Assembly (NCBI GenBank): GCA_039182515.1
Contig: JBCDCE010000002.1
Location: 31,412-95,411, forward strand
DNA: 64,000 nucleotides
Source of the DNA: JBCDCE01 sp039182515
Lineage (GTDB): Bacteria; Pseudomonadota; Alphaproteobacteria; Rhodobacterales; Rhodobacteraceae
Reading direction: 5' to 3'
Shown: in pieces, positions 8,853 to 17,734 of the stretch
How positions within the stretch are numbered: position 1 is the stretch's first letter
How the letters are laid out: each line of letters begins with the position of its first letter
The notes under the pieces: generated by a model
The model's database searches: none
Seen by the model: only the letters and a program-made list of their open reading frames with translations
Told to the model about the DNA's origin: nothing
Position numbers and translations under genes: made by a program

Positions 8853-9950
8853 TTGGGCGCCTATATCCTAAGACGGCTTTTGCTCATCATCCCCACCCTT
8901 TTGGGCGTTATGATGGTCAACTTCTTCCTGGTGCAATTTGTGCCAGGCGGCCCCATCGAACAGGTGCTTTTGCGCCTGGAAGGTGGCGGTGATGCACTGA
9001 GCAATATCACAGGCTCAGAAGGCGATGCTGGCTTTCAAGAAGATCTCGCGGACGTGGGAGATTTCGAATACGCGGGCGCGCGCGGCCTTCCCAAAGAGTT
9101 CATCGAAGAGCTTGAGCGCGAATTTGGCTTTGATAAGCCGCCGCTTGAGCGCTTTCTCAATATGATGTGGAACTACATCCGCTTTGATTTCGGCGAGAGC
9201 TATTTCCGCTCGGTCTCCGTGGTAGATCTGGTCATTGAAAAGCTCCCCGTTTCGATCTCGCTTGGGCTTTGGTCCACCTTGATTGCCTATTTGGTTTCCA
9301 TTCCCTTGGGCATCAAAAAGGCCATCCGCGACGGCTCCACCTTTGATTTCGCCACGTCGGGCCTGATCATTGTGCTCTATGCGATCCCGGCCTTCCTCTT
9401 TGCGCTCCTGCTGCTGGTGGTTTTTGCGGGCGGGTCTTACTTTCGGATTTTCCCACTGCGGGGCCTTGTCAGCGAAGGTTTTGAGGATCTCAACACGCTG
9501 CAACAGATCGCAGACTATCTCTGGCACGTGACTCTGCCCACCATCGCGCTTGTGATCGGCAGCTTTGCGGGCCTCACGCTTCTGACGAAAAACAGCTTTC
9601 TCGATGAGATCAACAAGGCTTACGTGGTCACGGCCAAAGCCAAGGGCCTCACCGAACGCCGCGTGCTCTATGGCCATGTATTCCGCAATGCGATGCTGAT
9701 TGTCATCGCGGGTTTTCCCGCTGCCTTCATCAGCATCTTCTTTGGATCATCATTGATCATCGAAGTGCTCTTCTCGCTCGATGGCTTGGGCCGCCTTGGA
9801 TTTGAGGCTGTTGTTACCCGCGATTATCCGGTGGTCTTCGGCACGCTTTTTGTCTTTGGCCTCGTGGGCCTGTTGATGGGGATCATTGCCGATCTGATGT
9901 ATGTGTGGGTTGATCCCAGGATCGACTTTGAAGCGCGGGGAGGCACCTAG
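8853..9950 (+). CDS. yejB: Peptide/microcin C-type ABC transporter permease
   Basis: The 365-residue inner-membrane permease of the DppB/OppB family starts at a TTG with AGGA 9 bases upstream. The N-terminus YILRRLLLIIPTLLGVMMVNF is the classic first membrane helix of this family (split here: YILRRLLLIIPTLL, then GVMMVNF). A long periplasmic insert (about 35-130) precedes the remaining five helices. The EAA loop that docks the ATPase is around KAKGLTERRVLYGHVFRNA. It forms the channel with YejE. Confidence 0.92.
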   Translation: MGAYILRRLLLIIPTLLGVMMVNFFLVQFVPGGPIEQVLLRLEGGGDALSNITGSEGDAGFQEDLADVGDFEYAGARGLPKEFIEELEREFGFDKPPLERFLNMMWNYIRFDFGESYFRSVSVVDLVIEKLPVSISLGLWSTLIAYLVSIPLGIKKAIRDGSTFDFATSGLIIVLYAIPAFLFALLLLVVFAGGSYFRIFPLRGLVSEGFEDLNTLQQIADYLWHVTLPTIALVIGSFAGLTLLTKNSFLDEINKAYVVTAKAKGLTERRVLYGHVFRNAMLIVIAGFPAAFISIFFGSSLIIEVLFSLDGLGRLGFEAVVTRDYPVVFGTLFVFGLVGLLMGIIADLMYVWVDPRIDFEARGGT

Positions 9951-11060
9951 ATGGCGTATTTCTCCCCGCTCGCCAAACGCCGCTGGCGCAATTTCCGAGG
10001 CAACAAGCGGGCCTATTGGTCGCTTGTGATTTTCTCGGTCCTCTTTGTGATCTCGCTTTTTGCGGAGTTCATCGCCAACGATAAGCCCATCTTGGTGCGC
10101 TATCAGGGGCAGTTCTACAGCCCCGTGACAACCTTCTATCCCGAAACAACCTTCGGCGGAGATTTCCGAACCGAGGCCGTCTACCGCGATATCGAGGTGC
10201 AATGCCTGATTGAAAGCGGTGGCATGGACATCTGTTTTGATGATCCAGAAGGCGTGATCGAGGATGCCGCCGACGGGCAGATTAACGGCGAAGAGATCCA
10301 AAAAGGCTGGATGATCTGGCCGATCATTCCCTACAGCTACGACACGCCCAATCGGATTGGCCAACCCTCTCCATCCCCCCCCAGTGCCGACCATTGGCTG
10401 GGCACTGACGAAGGCACGCGCGATGTTCTGGCGCGCACCATCTATGGCTTCAGGCTCTCTATTCTGTTTACGATTGCGGTGGTCAGCTGTGCCTCGGTCA
10501 TTGGGATCATCGCGGGGGCCATCCAAGGCTTCTTTGGCGGCTGGCTCGATCTGTTCTTCCAACGGTTCTTGGAGATCTTCGGCGCAACGCCCAGCCTTTA
10601 TGTGATCATCATCATGTTCGCGATTTTTGGGCGATCTGTGTGGCTTTTGATCTTGCTCAGTATCATCTTCGGCTGGCCAGCCCTCGTGGGGCTGGTGCGC
10701 GCGGAGTTCTTGCGCGCGCGCAACTTTGAATACGTGCGCGCGGCCCAAGCGCTGGGCGTATCAAACTGGACGGTGATGTTCCGCCATATGTTGCCTAATG
10801 CCATGGTGGCCACGCTCACCATGATGCCTTTCATCATCACAGGCACCATTGGCGGCCTCGCAGGTCTCGACTTCCTGGGCTATGGCCTGCCCGCAGAGTC
10901 CCCGTCACTTGGCGAAATGACCCTGCAAGCCAAACGAAACCTGCAAGCGCCCTGGCTGGCTTTCACCAACTTCATCACCTTTGCGGTCATGCTCTCGCTC
11001 TTGGTGTTCATCTTTGAAGGCGTGCGCGACGCCTTTGATCCCAGAAAGACCTTTGTATGA
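9951..11060 (+). CDS. yejE: Peptide/microcin C-type ABC transporter permease
   Basis: The 369-residue DppC/OppC-type permease starts directly after the yejB stop, indicating translational coupling. It has an N-terminal helix (about 22-40), a long periplasmic region with the YejE-typical YQGQFYSPVTTFYPET segment, then five helices. The EAA motif lies in RAAQALGVSNWTVMFRHMLP. The motif HWLGTDEGTRDVLARTIYG is conserved in this branch. It partners with YejB in the channel. Confidence 0.92.
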   Translation: MAYFSPLAKRRWRNFRGNKRAYWSLVIFSVLFVISLFAEFIANDKPILVRYQGQFYSPVTTFYPETTFGGDFRTEAVYRDIEVQCLIESGGMDICFDDPEGVIEDAADGQINGEEIQKGWMIWPIIPYSYDTPNRIGQPSPSPPSADHWLGTDEGTRDVLARTIYGFRLSILFTIAVVSCASVIGIIAGAIQGFFGGWLDLFFQRFLEIFGATPSLYVIIIMFAIFGRSVWLLILLSIIFGWPALVGLVRAEFLRARNFEYVRAAQALGVSNWTVMFRHMLPNAMVATLTMMPFIITGTIGGLAGLDFLGYGLPAESPSLGEMTLQAKRNLQAPWLAFTNFITFAVMLSLLVFIFEGVRDAFDPRKTFV

Positions 11061-12667
11061 GTGACGTCCTAAAGGTCAGCGGCCTCAATGTGCGCTTTGC
11101 CCAAGATGGTCAGATGAGCCATGCGGTGCGCGATGTGTCCTTCTCTGTGGCCAAGGGTGAAACGGTCGCCCTGGTGGGCGAAAGCGGCTCGGGCAAGTCT
11201 GTCACCGCTCTCTCAACCGTGTCGCTTTTGGCAGACAACGCCAATGTAGAAGGCTCAATCCTCTATGAAGGCGCGGAAATGGTCGGCGCGTCAGAGCGCG
11301 ATCTGCGCCGCGTGCGCGGCAATGACATCAGCTTCATCTTCCAAGAGCCGATGACTTCGCTCAACCCCTTGCACACGCTCGAGCGTCAGCTCACCGAAAG
11401 CCTCGCCCTGCATCAGGGGCTCTCTGGCGAGCCAGCCCGCAAGCGGGTGTTGGAGCTTATGGAGCAAGTTGGCATCCGGGACGCAGAAAGCCGCCTTGGC
11501 GCTTACCCGCACCAACTCTCCGGCGGGCAACGCCAGCGCGTGATGATTGCCATGGCGCTGGCCAATGGTCCCGAGCTTTTAATCGCGGATGAGCCCACAA
11601 CCGCGCTCGACGTGACTATTCAAGCGCAGATCCTCGAGCTCTTGGCGGATCTCAAACGCGACCTGGGCATGTCGATGCTCTTTATCACCCATGATCTGGG
11701 CGTTGTCCGCAAAATCGCGGACCGGGTCTGCGTGATGAAAGACGGGGAGATCGTCGAAACAGGCCCCACGGCCGAGATTTTCGGCAATCCTCAACACCCC
11801 TACACACAGATGCTTCTCAACGCCGAAACGGTTGGCGCGCCGGATGCAGTGCCCGCAGATATGCCTGTCGTGGCGGAGACCGAAAACCTCAAAGTTTGGT
11901 TCCCCATTCAACGCGGCATCCTGAAGCGCACAGTTGGCCATGTGAAGGCTGTGAACGACGCGAGCCTCCAGGTACGGGCAGGCGAAACGATTGGCATTGT
12001 CGGCGAAAGTGGCTCGGGCAAAACAACGCTGGCCCTTGCGATGATGCGCTTGATCGCCTCTGAGGGCCGGATCGTGTGCATGGGGCGGGAGCTTCAAGGC
12101 CTGGGGCGGCGCGCAATGCGTCCCTTAAGGCGGGAAATGCAGATCGTCTTCCAAGATCCCTACGGCTCGCTCAGCCCGCGTATGAGCGTGGAGCAAATTG
12201 TGGCCGAAGGTCTTGGCATCCATGGTTTGGAGCCTGGGCGGGACCGCCGTGAGATGGTGGGAGAAATCCTCACCGAAGTGGGCCTCTCGCCAGACATGAT
12301 GGATCGCTATCCACATGAGTTTTCAGGTGGGCAACGCCAGCGTATCGCCATTGCGCGCGCCATGATCCTCAAACCGCAATTGGTTGTGCTGGACGAGCCG
12401 ACATCTGCCCTCGATATGACCGTGCAGGTGCAGATCGTCGAGCTTTTGCGAGACCTCCAGAAGAAATTGGGCCTGGCCTATATCTTTATCAGTCACGATT
12501 TGCGGGTCGTGCGTGCACTGAGCCACAAAGTGATGGTGATGCGCGCCGGCGACGTGGTGGAAATGGGGACCGCGGCTGAGATTTTTGACGCTCCCCAAAC
12601 CGATTACACCCGTGCTTTGATGGCTGCGGCCTTTGATTTGGAAGCCTCGGGCGCCATTGCGTCCTAA
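11057..12667 (+). CDS. yejF: Peptide/microcin C-type ABC transporter, fused double ATPase
   Basis: The 536-residue protein carries two complete ABC nucleotide-binding domains, equivalent to fused DppD and DppF. Each has a Walker A (GESGSGKS near 41-48; GESGSGKT near 317-324), a signature (LSGGQRQR; FSGGQRQR), a Walker B and an H-loop (FITHDLG; FISHDLR). It overlaps yejE by four bases (ATGA). It powers uptake by YejABE. A short 3' motif shared with other genes follows the stop. Confidence 0.93.
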   Translation: MSDVLKVSGLNVRFAQDGQMSHAVRDVSFSVAKGETVALVGESGSGKSVTALSTVSLLADNANVEGSILYEGAEMVGASERDLRRVRGNDISFIFQEPMTSLNPLHTLERQLTESLALHQGLSGEPARKRVLELMEQVGIRDAESRLGAYPHQLSGGQRQRVMIAMALANGPELLIADEPTTALDVTIQAQILELLADLKRDLGMSMLFITHDLGVVRKIADRVCVMKDGEIVETGPTAEIFGNPQHPYTQMLLNAETVGAPDAVPADMPVVAETENLKVWFPIQRGILKRTVGHVKAVNDASLQVRAGETIGIVGESGSGKTTLALAMMRLIASEGRIVCMGRELQGLGRRAMRPLRREMQIVFQDPYGSLSPRMSVEQIVAEGLGIHGLEPGRDRREMVGEILTEVGLSPDMMDRYPHEFSGGQRQRIAIARAMILKPQLVVLDEPTSALDMTVQVQIVELLRDLQKKLGLAYIFISHDLRVVRALSHKVMVMRAGDVVEMGTAAEIFDAPQTDYTRALMAAAFDLEASGAIAS

Positions 12668-12688
12668 TTTTCCTTGGAAAAATACTCA
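12668..12688 (+). repeat. Post-stop motif, copy A
   Basis: TTTTCCTTGGAAAAATACTC directly follows the yejF stop codon. Related sequences follow the stops at 32098, 36748 and 63388. Confidence 0.6.
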
Positions 12689-13117
12689 CCTGAAAAAAAA
12701 TAAATTTTTTTCCCACTTTTTTTCAAAAAAGTTTTGGGATTTGCTCACGTGTTTCGTGAGCTTTGCAACGGTTTTGCGACAGGCTCTGTAAGATATTTTC
12801 TTTCGTCTGTTACAATTCAGCCTGCTGAACCGTTTAGTTTACTTAGAAAACAGCGCTATTTTGGATTTTGCACGCAAGCAAAGTCACAGCCGCGTGATGT
12901 GCATTTTTGCAGAGCTCATCTGCACAGAAAATCGCTCACATTTGGGTCAGAATTTGAGAGCACGATGTGACCTAACCCAGCCTTTTCAAACAGTTTTCCG
13001 CTCCCATCTGTCAGTCATCGAAAGCGAGCAACGCCCTGACGCACCGCTCGCAGCTTACAAAACAGAAACTCTCGGGTCCTCACCTAAAACGGGCCCACAT
13101 GAAAAGGAAAACACACT
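12689..13117. other. AT-rich leader between yejF and the small secreted protein gene
   Basis: The first 50 bases are A/T tracts with a perfect 8-bp hairpin (ACTTTTTT at 12715-12722 with AAAAAAGT at 12725-12732), a possible end of the yej transcript. The rest, about 380 bases, has no credible gene. It is a long leader for the gene at 13118 and would hold its promoter. I could not fix promoter boxes. Confidence 0.5.
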
Positions 13118-13549
13118 ATGACCTTCAAATCAGCCATCGCCGCCATCGCCCTTGTTGCTTCTGCCGGTTTCGCAACTGCAGACCAAAGCCAGCTTGCAAA
13201 GACCGCCGGTGTTGACGCGGGCGTCTACTCCACCAGCACTCTTGTTGGCCTCATCCACGCAGCAGAAAGCGACGACTACGCACAATACAACTTCCTTCTG
13301 ACACAGACCTTGGACAACACACGGTTGTCGTCCCGCGGCGCTGACGTTGTCGACTATGACGCGCTGATTGCCGAAGCGGTTTCCTCAGACGACTTTGCTC
13401 GGGCCAGTGCTCTTGAGAGCGCAAAGGAATCGGGCACAAAGATCGGCCGCACAGCTGTGAGCCAATCGGACATCATCGAGCTGATCGCAGCCGCTGAGCA
13501 AGACGACGAGCACGCCCTCGCTTCAACCCTCCGCTCACGCTTGAACTAA
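13118..13549 (+). CDS. Small secreted protein with three internal repeats, function unknown
   Basis: I do not recognise this 143-residue protein. It has a clear Sec signal peptide (cleavage near ATA-DQ, residue 22). The mature part is acidic, cysteine-free and contains three related helices: LIHAAESDD (45-53), LIAEAVSSDD (83-92) and LIAAAEQDD (122-130), each followed by an alanine-rich helix. That pattern suggests a small helical repeat protein of the periplasm or outside. The start follows AAAAGGAAAA. A stem-loop at 13565 and a T-tailed terminator at 13670 follow, so it is a single-gene unit and may be well expressed. Confidence 0.75.
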   Translation: MTFKSAIAAIALVASAGFATADQSQLAKTAGVDAGVYSTSTLVGLIHAAESDDYAQYNFLLTQTLDNTRLSSRGADVVDYDALIAEAVSSDDFARASALESAKESGTKIGRTAVSQSDIIELIAAAEQDDEHALASTLRSRLN

Positions 13550-13669
13550 GAGAGGTTCCCTGCCTGGACGTGGCAAAAGCCGCGTCCGGGTCCTTCCCGT
13601 GAGACATCACGGATTGGTCGCGGCAGTTCCCCGCCCTTTGGAACCAACCCCAGTCTGCCGTGATCAAAG

Positions 13670-13699
13670 ACACCCCTTCTCCATGAGAGGGGGTGTTTT
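13670..13699 (+). terminator. Terminator between the small secreted protein gene and the D,D-carboxypeptidase gene
   Basis: ACACCCC and GGGGTGT form the stem, followed by TTTT on the plus strand. Flanking A and T runs could let it work in both directions between these convergent genes. Confidence 0.8.
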
Positions 13700-13733
13700 G
13701 TCTTGGTTAAGAATACTGGCAAAAAGAGTAGGG

Positions 13734-15185
13734 CTAGCCCTGGTTCAAGAGCGTGCAGGTCGCACCGCGCGCTTTGAGCCTCCTGCAGGCCAAAGCCGCG
13801 CGATCCGCGCTGAGGCCTTTGAAGGTCGCATCAAAGCCTTTGGAACTTTTCACAACTTCGCGCAGCGCACCATCGAGGGTTGTGAGCTCCGCGAGGGCCG
13901 TTTTGACAAGCACCTTCTCCGCTTCAAACCGCGTAACGTAACGCCCCACGGTGATGCCATAGCTGCCGTCGCTCAGTGGCCTTGGAAGGCGTGCGATCTT
14001 CGCAGGTTTGCTCGGGGGGCGCAGTTTGGGTTTGGGCGATCGGGTCAGAGCCTTGGGTTCAGCCAGATCCTGAGGGTCTACCTGGTTTGAAGACGCCTCT
14101 GGTATTTTCTCATCTGGCTTGGGCAGGGCGAGGTTTTTTGCGCTGAGTTGAACCGTTTGCCCAATGCTGTCGGCCAAAGCCAAGAGCATGTCTTCCTCAC
14201 TCAAAGAAAACGAGGGCACGGGTTCGGAAGGTGCGCTTGCTGGAACGGGCCGCAATTTGGGGCGCGGGCTTTGCGCCACGATTGTGATCTTGCCCTTTTT
14301 GGATTTCTTCGGCCCGTAGGTTGGCAAGGCTGGTTTGCGCACCGTTGCGTGGCTGGGCGCGCGCTTGAAGCCCATATCAAGAAGCTCTGCGACGCGTGCA
14401 TTGCGGCTTATGGTCGAGCGCCCGCCGAAGACAGTCGCGATGATGCGCTCATTGCCGCGTTCGGCGGAAGCCACAAGATTGTAACCAGCCGCGCGGGTAT
14501 AGCCCGTTTTGATGCCGTCTGCCCCACGGTAATTGGCCAGCAAGCGCCGGTTGGTGTTGGAAACAGTGCGCAGGCCTGCATCGGTCGTGCGGCGTGAGAA
14601 CATGTTGTAGTATTCTGGATAATCGTAAAAGAGCCTGCGGCCCAGGATCGTCATGTCGCGCGCGGTCGACAGATGCCCCGCTTCGGTCAGACCATGGGCG
14701 TTTTTGAAGGTTGTCCGGGTCATGCCCAATGCTTTGGCGGTGCGGTTCATGCGGCGCGCGAACGCAGCCTCCGAGCCCGAGATTGCTTCCCCAATGGCCG
14801 TGGCCGCATCATTGCCCGACTTTACAGCCGCCGCCCGCAGCAAATAGCGCAGGCGAATTTTCTGGCCAGATTTGAGCCCGAGCTTTGAGGGCGGCTCAGC
14901 AGCAGCCTTCTTGGAGATTTTGACCCTGGTATCAGCGGAAATTTCCCCGCGCCGGATTGCCTCAAACGCGATGTAGAGGGTCATCATCTTGGTCAGAGAT
15001 GCGGGATGCAGCCGGGTTTCAGCATTGCGCGAATGCAGCACTTTGCCCGTGCGCGCATCCATCACCATGGCCGCATAGGGCGCAGCAACGCCCGTTTGGG
15101 GATTGAGCAAAAGGCTCAAGCCTAGGAAAAAACCCAACGAAATACGGATGCACTGCCCAAGCCAATTGGTCACGGGATGCCTCAT
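13734..15185 (-). CDS. D-alanyl-D-alanine carboxypeptidase with C-terminal SPOR domain
   Basis: The 483-residue periplasmic peptidase S11 protein (DacA/DacF, low-molecular-weight PBP) trims the terminal D-Ala of peptidoglycan pentapeptides. A signal peptide covers residues 1-35. The penicillin-binding motifs are SLTK (63-66, catalytic serine), SGN in VKSGNDAA and KTG in GIKTGYTRAAG. After a proline-rich linker with repeated PKLRP, the last 75 residues form a SPOR domain (YGITVGRY ... GATCTLL), which binds denuded glycan at division sites. The SPOR tail suggests septal targeting. It is divergent from clpS. Confidence 0.92.
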   Translation of the reverse strand: MRHPVTNWLGQCIRISLGFFLGLSLLLNPQTGVAAPYAAMVMDARTGKVLHSRNAETRLHPASLTKMMTLYIAFEAIRRGEISADTRVKISKKAAAEPPSKLGLKSGQKIRLRYLLRAAAVKSGNDAATAIGEAISGSEAAFARRMNRTAKALGMTRTTFKNAHGLTEAGHLSTARDMTILGRRLFYDYPEYYNMFSRRTTDAGLRTVSNTNRRLLANYRGADGIKTGYTRAAGYNLVASAERGNERIIATVFGGRSTISRNARVAELLDMGFKRAPSHATVRKPALPTYGPKKSKKGKITIVAQSPRPKLRPVPASAPSEPVPSFSLSEEDMLLALADSIGQTVQLSAKNLALPKPDEKIPEASSNQVDPQDLAEPKALTRSPKPKLRPPSKPAKIARLPRPLSDGSYGITVGRYVTRFEAEKVLVKTALAELTTLDGALREVVKSSKGFDATFKGLSADRAALACRRLKARGATCTLLNQG

Positions 15186-15477
15186 TTTTTCTGCCTCAGA
15201 TCCGCCCGTGTTTTCACGGTGCGGTTTTAATATTCAAAGCCGTAGCACTTTATCGAAAATTGGAAAAGCTTTTAGTTTCGAGGGCTTAGAAGGCATACAT
15301 CTAGATGTTGAAGCATATCTTCACTCAGACGCCAGATGTAGGGCTCACCACATCATCCGGCTTGAAAATTTTGGCGATTTAAGTGCCGTGATGAGAGAAT
15401 AGCTTTTCGCGCGAAGACACTTTTCACGCTTGCTGATTATCCTATATATAACCCCAGACCGATTTGAACGAGCCCTT
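15186..15477. other. Divergent upstream region of the carboxypeptidase and clpS genes
   Basis: 292 bases of moderately AT-rich sequence with no credible gene. It should hold both promoters. I could not assign boxes with confidence. Confidence 0.4.
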
Positions 15478-15846
15478 ATGATCTTGCGTCCCTCTAAAAT
15501 GGCCCTCCACATGCCCGCTCGTATGGCGGACAAAGAGACCGGAAGTCCGGATGATGATCTGGCTATCGCGGTCAAACCGCGTGAGAAAACCAAACGTCCG
15601 CCCATGTATAAGGTGCTCATCCTCAACGATGATTACACCCCAATGGAATTTGTGGTGCATGTTTTGGAGCGCTTCTTCGGCCTCAGCCATGCCCAGGCCT
15701 TTGAGTTGATGCTCACAGTGCACAAAAAAGGCGTGGCGGTTGTGGGGGTGTTTTCGCACGAAGTGGCGGAAACCAAAGTGGCGCAGGTGATGGATTTTGC
15801 CCAGCGCCACCAGCATCCGCTGCAATGCACAATGGAAAAAGAGTAG
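15478..15846 (+). CDS. clpS: ATP-dependent Clp protease adaptor ClpS
   Basis: ClpS binds proteins with bulky N-terminal residues and hands them to ClpAP (N-end rule). The core runs from KVLILNDDYTPMEFVVHVL to the end, with the substrate-pocket NDD, the HKKG segment (VHKKGVAVVGVFSHEVAETK) and a final helix. I chose the ATG at 15478; an ATG at 15499 is also possible, and an upstream TTG at 15430 is less likely. ClpA is not in the window. The methyltransferase gene starts 9 bases downstream, so they are probably co-transcribed. Confidence 0.93.
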   Translation: MILRPSKMALHMPARMADKETGSPDDDLAIAVKPREKTKRPPMYKVLILNDDYTPMEFVVHVLERFFGLSHAQAFELMLTVHKKGVAVVGVFSHEVAETKVAQVMDFAQRHQHPLQCTMEKE

Positions 15847-15855
15847 CGTTCCGCT

Positions 15856-16899
15856 TTGGACCAACGGCTTAAGCTTGCGATCGAGGCGGGGCATGTCGCC
15901 CTGACTCGAGCCGAGGCTGAGACTGGGCGCATTGCGCTTTGGGGGCCGGGGGCGGACACAGATCTGAGCTTTTTGGATCCAGACCGCGTGGTCGTTTTGC
16001 AAAATTTCAAGCCCGACGCTGAGGCTTTTGAAGCCCGAGGCTTTTCCGTTTTCCCAGAAACCACCGCTGCGGCCCAAGGCATGTTTGAGCAAAGCCTGGT
16101 GTTTTTGCCCCGCGCGCGCGGCGCCCTGCGGGACCGCGTGGCCCGTGCGTCGGCCCAAACCCAAGGTCCGCTGATTATCGATGGGCTCAAAACCGAAGGG
16201 GCGGATAGCCTCTATAAGGCCCTCAAACCCATCGCTGAGCTGGGTGCTGCCTTTTCGAAGTCCCATGGCAAGACTTTTGAAGCGCGCTTTGAGCAAAACT
16301 CAGAAGGCTTGGAGGGCTGGCGTGGCGAGATGTCGGAAGCTGTGCCCGGTTTTCAAACCTACCCAGGTGTGTTCAGCGCCGACAAAATCGACAGAGGCTC
16401 TGCTTTGTTGGTGGAACACTTGCCGCAAAAGCTCTCAGGCCATTGGGCCGATTTTGGCGCAGGCTGGGGCTTTTTGAGCAAAGCGATCTGTGAGCGGGGC
16501 GTGGCGCATGTGGACTGTATCGAGGCGGATCATGCTGCCCTGAGCTGTGCGCAGGTCAACCTTGAGGGCGCGCCCGCCGCGTTTTATTGGGAAGACATCC
16601 GCCATTTTGCGCCGCGCGCCAGCTACGATGGCATTATCAGCAACCCTCCGTTTCATGTCAGCCGCAAAAGCGATGCGCGCCTAGGCCAGGCTTTCATCGA
16701 TGCAGCAGCGCAGGCTCTGAGCCCGCGGGGGCGTTTTTGGATGGTGGCCAACCGTCATTTGCCTTATGAAGCCAGTCTTGAGACCTGTTTTGCGCAGTGG
16801 TCAGAGGTGGCGAGCGCAGACGGATTTAAAGTATTCTGCGCTGAACGCCCAAGGAGCAAAGCTCCCGCGCGCGTCTCGGTGCGCCGAAATGCGCGCTAG
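15856..16899 (+). CDS. RsmC-like class I SAM-dependent RNA methyltransferase
   Basis: The 347-residue protein has the two-part plan of RsmC/RlmG guanine-N2 methylases: a degenerate N-terminal methylase-like half, then a catalytic half. The SAM motif is DFGAGWGFLSKAI and the target-site motif is SNPPFH, typical of N-methylation of a base. RsmC methylates G1207 of 16S rRNA; the exact base is inferred by family only. The start is a TTG 9 bases after the clpS stop, which suggests low expression and coupling to clpS. It is cytoplasmic. Confidence 0.82.
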   Translation: MDQRLKLAIEAGHVALTRAEAETGRIALWGPGADTDLSFLDPDRVVVLQNFKPDAEAFEARGFSVFPETTAAAQGMFEQSLVFLPRARGALRDRVARASAQTQGPLIIDGLKTEGADSLYKALKPIAELGAAFSKSHGKTFEARFEQNSEGLEGWRGEMSEAVPGFQTYPGVFSADKIDRGSALLVEHLPQKLSGHWADFGAGWGFLSKAICERGVAHVDCIEADHAALSCAQVNLEGAPAAFYWEDIRHFAPRASYDGIISNPPFHVSRKSDARLGQAFIDAAAQALSPRGRFWMVANRHLPYEASLETCFAQWSEVASADGFKVFCAERPRSKAPARVSVRRNAR

Positions 16900-16919
16900 T
16901 TTGCGGCAGGTGGGGTAAC

Positions 16920-17720
16920 ATGGGATTTTCCATCAACGGCAAAACCGCGATTGTGACGGGTGCCGCCAACGGCGTCGGCCTGGCGATTGGCCGAAATTTC
17001 TTAGAGCGCGGTGCGAACGTTGTTTTTGCTGACATGGACGAAAAACAGCTGACCAAAGAGCTTGGAACACCGGGCGACGAGGACAGCTTTGCGGTCTTTG
17101 CCGGAGACCTGCGCGAACGCCTGACAATTGCCAATTTGCTTTCTGCCACGCTCGACCGCTTTGAAGAGATCGACATTTTGGTGAACGCCTCGCGTCAGGT
17201 CGTGCCCTCCGATCCGCTTAACCCGGATGAGGACGGTGTCGAAGCGCTTTTGCAGCAAAACCTGATCACCTCGCTGCGGCTGACCCAGGCGGTTTCAAAG
17301 CGCATGATCAAGCAGGCTGAAGGCAAAGAAGAAGGCCCCGTTGGCGCCATCGTGAATCTCAGCTCCATTGCAGCCCGCCGCACTCAAGCGGAATTGTTGG
17401 CCTATTCAGTGAGCTGTGCCGCCCTTGATCAGATGACGCGCTCCATGGCTGTGGCCCTTGCACCCCACCGCATTCGCATCAACGCTGTGGCTTTTGGATC
17501 GGTCATGTCAGCCTCGCTGCAAGCGGCGCTCAAAGAAAACGAGGACTACCGCTCTGACATTTGCGACGCGACGCCCTTGTCGCGGATCGCGGCGCCAACG
17601 GAGGTTGTAGACGCTGTGCAATATTTGGCCTCCGACGCGGCGAGCTTTGTCACCGGTGAAATCATCACGGTGGACGGTGGACGCTCGTTGATTGATGCCT
17701 CCCAGGCCCCCGCCCACTAA
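16920..17720 (+). CDS. Short-chain dehydrogenase/reductase-fold protein lacking the catalytic lysine
   Basis: The 266-residue Rossmann protein has the nucleotide motif TGAANGVG and an SDR layout, including NLSS (Ser148/149), Tyr162 and a closing DGG. Two conserved sites deviate. The usual NNAG reads VNAS, and the YxxxK motif reads YSVSC, so position 166 is Cys (TGT at 17415) rather than Lys. Classical SDRs use that lysine for proton relay and ribose binding. The protein may therefore be a weak or non-redox enzyme or a binding protein. It starts 20 bases after the methylase gene. Substrate unknown. Confidence 0.8.
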   Translation: MGFSINGKTAIVTGAANGVGLAIGRNFLERGANVVFADMDEKQLTKELGTPGDEDSFAVFAGDLRERLTIANLLSATLDRFEEIDILVNASRQVVPSDPLNPDEDGVEALLQQNLITSLRLTQAVSKRMIKQAEGKEEGPVGAIVNLSSIAARRTQAELLAYSVSCAALDQMTRSMAVALAPHRIRINAVAFGSVMSASLQAALKENEDYRSDICDATPLSRIAAPTEVVDAVQYLASDAASFVTGEIITVDGGRSLIDASQAPAH

Positions 17721-17734
17721 GGTCTTCGCTTAAT

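Noticed and set aside
9750..10748. Long open frame antisense to yejB and yejE
   Set aside because: It mirrors GC-rich codons of the permeases, is very rich in His, Asp and Glu without a domain pattern, and lacks a ribosome site.
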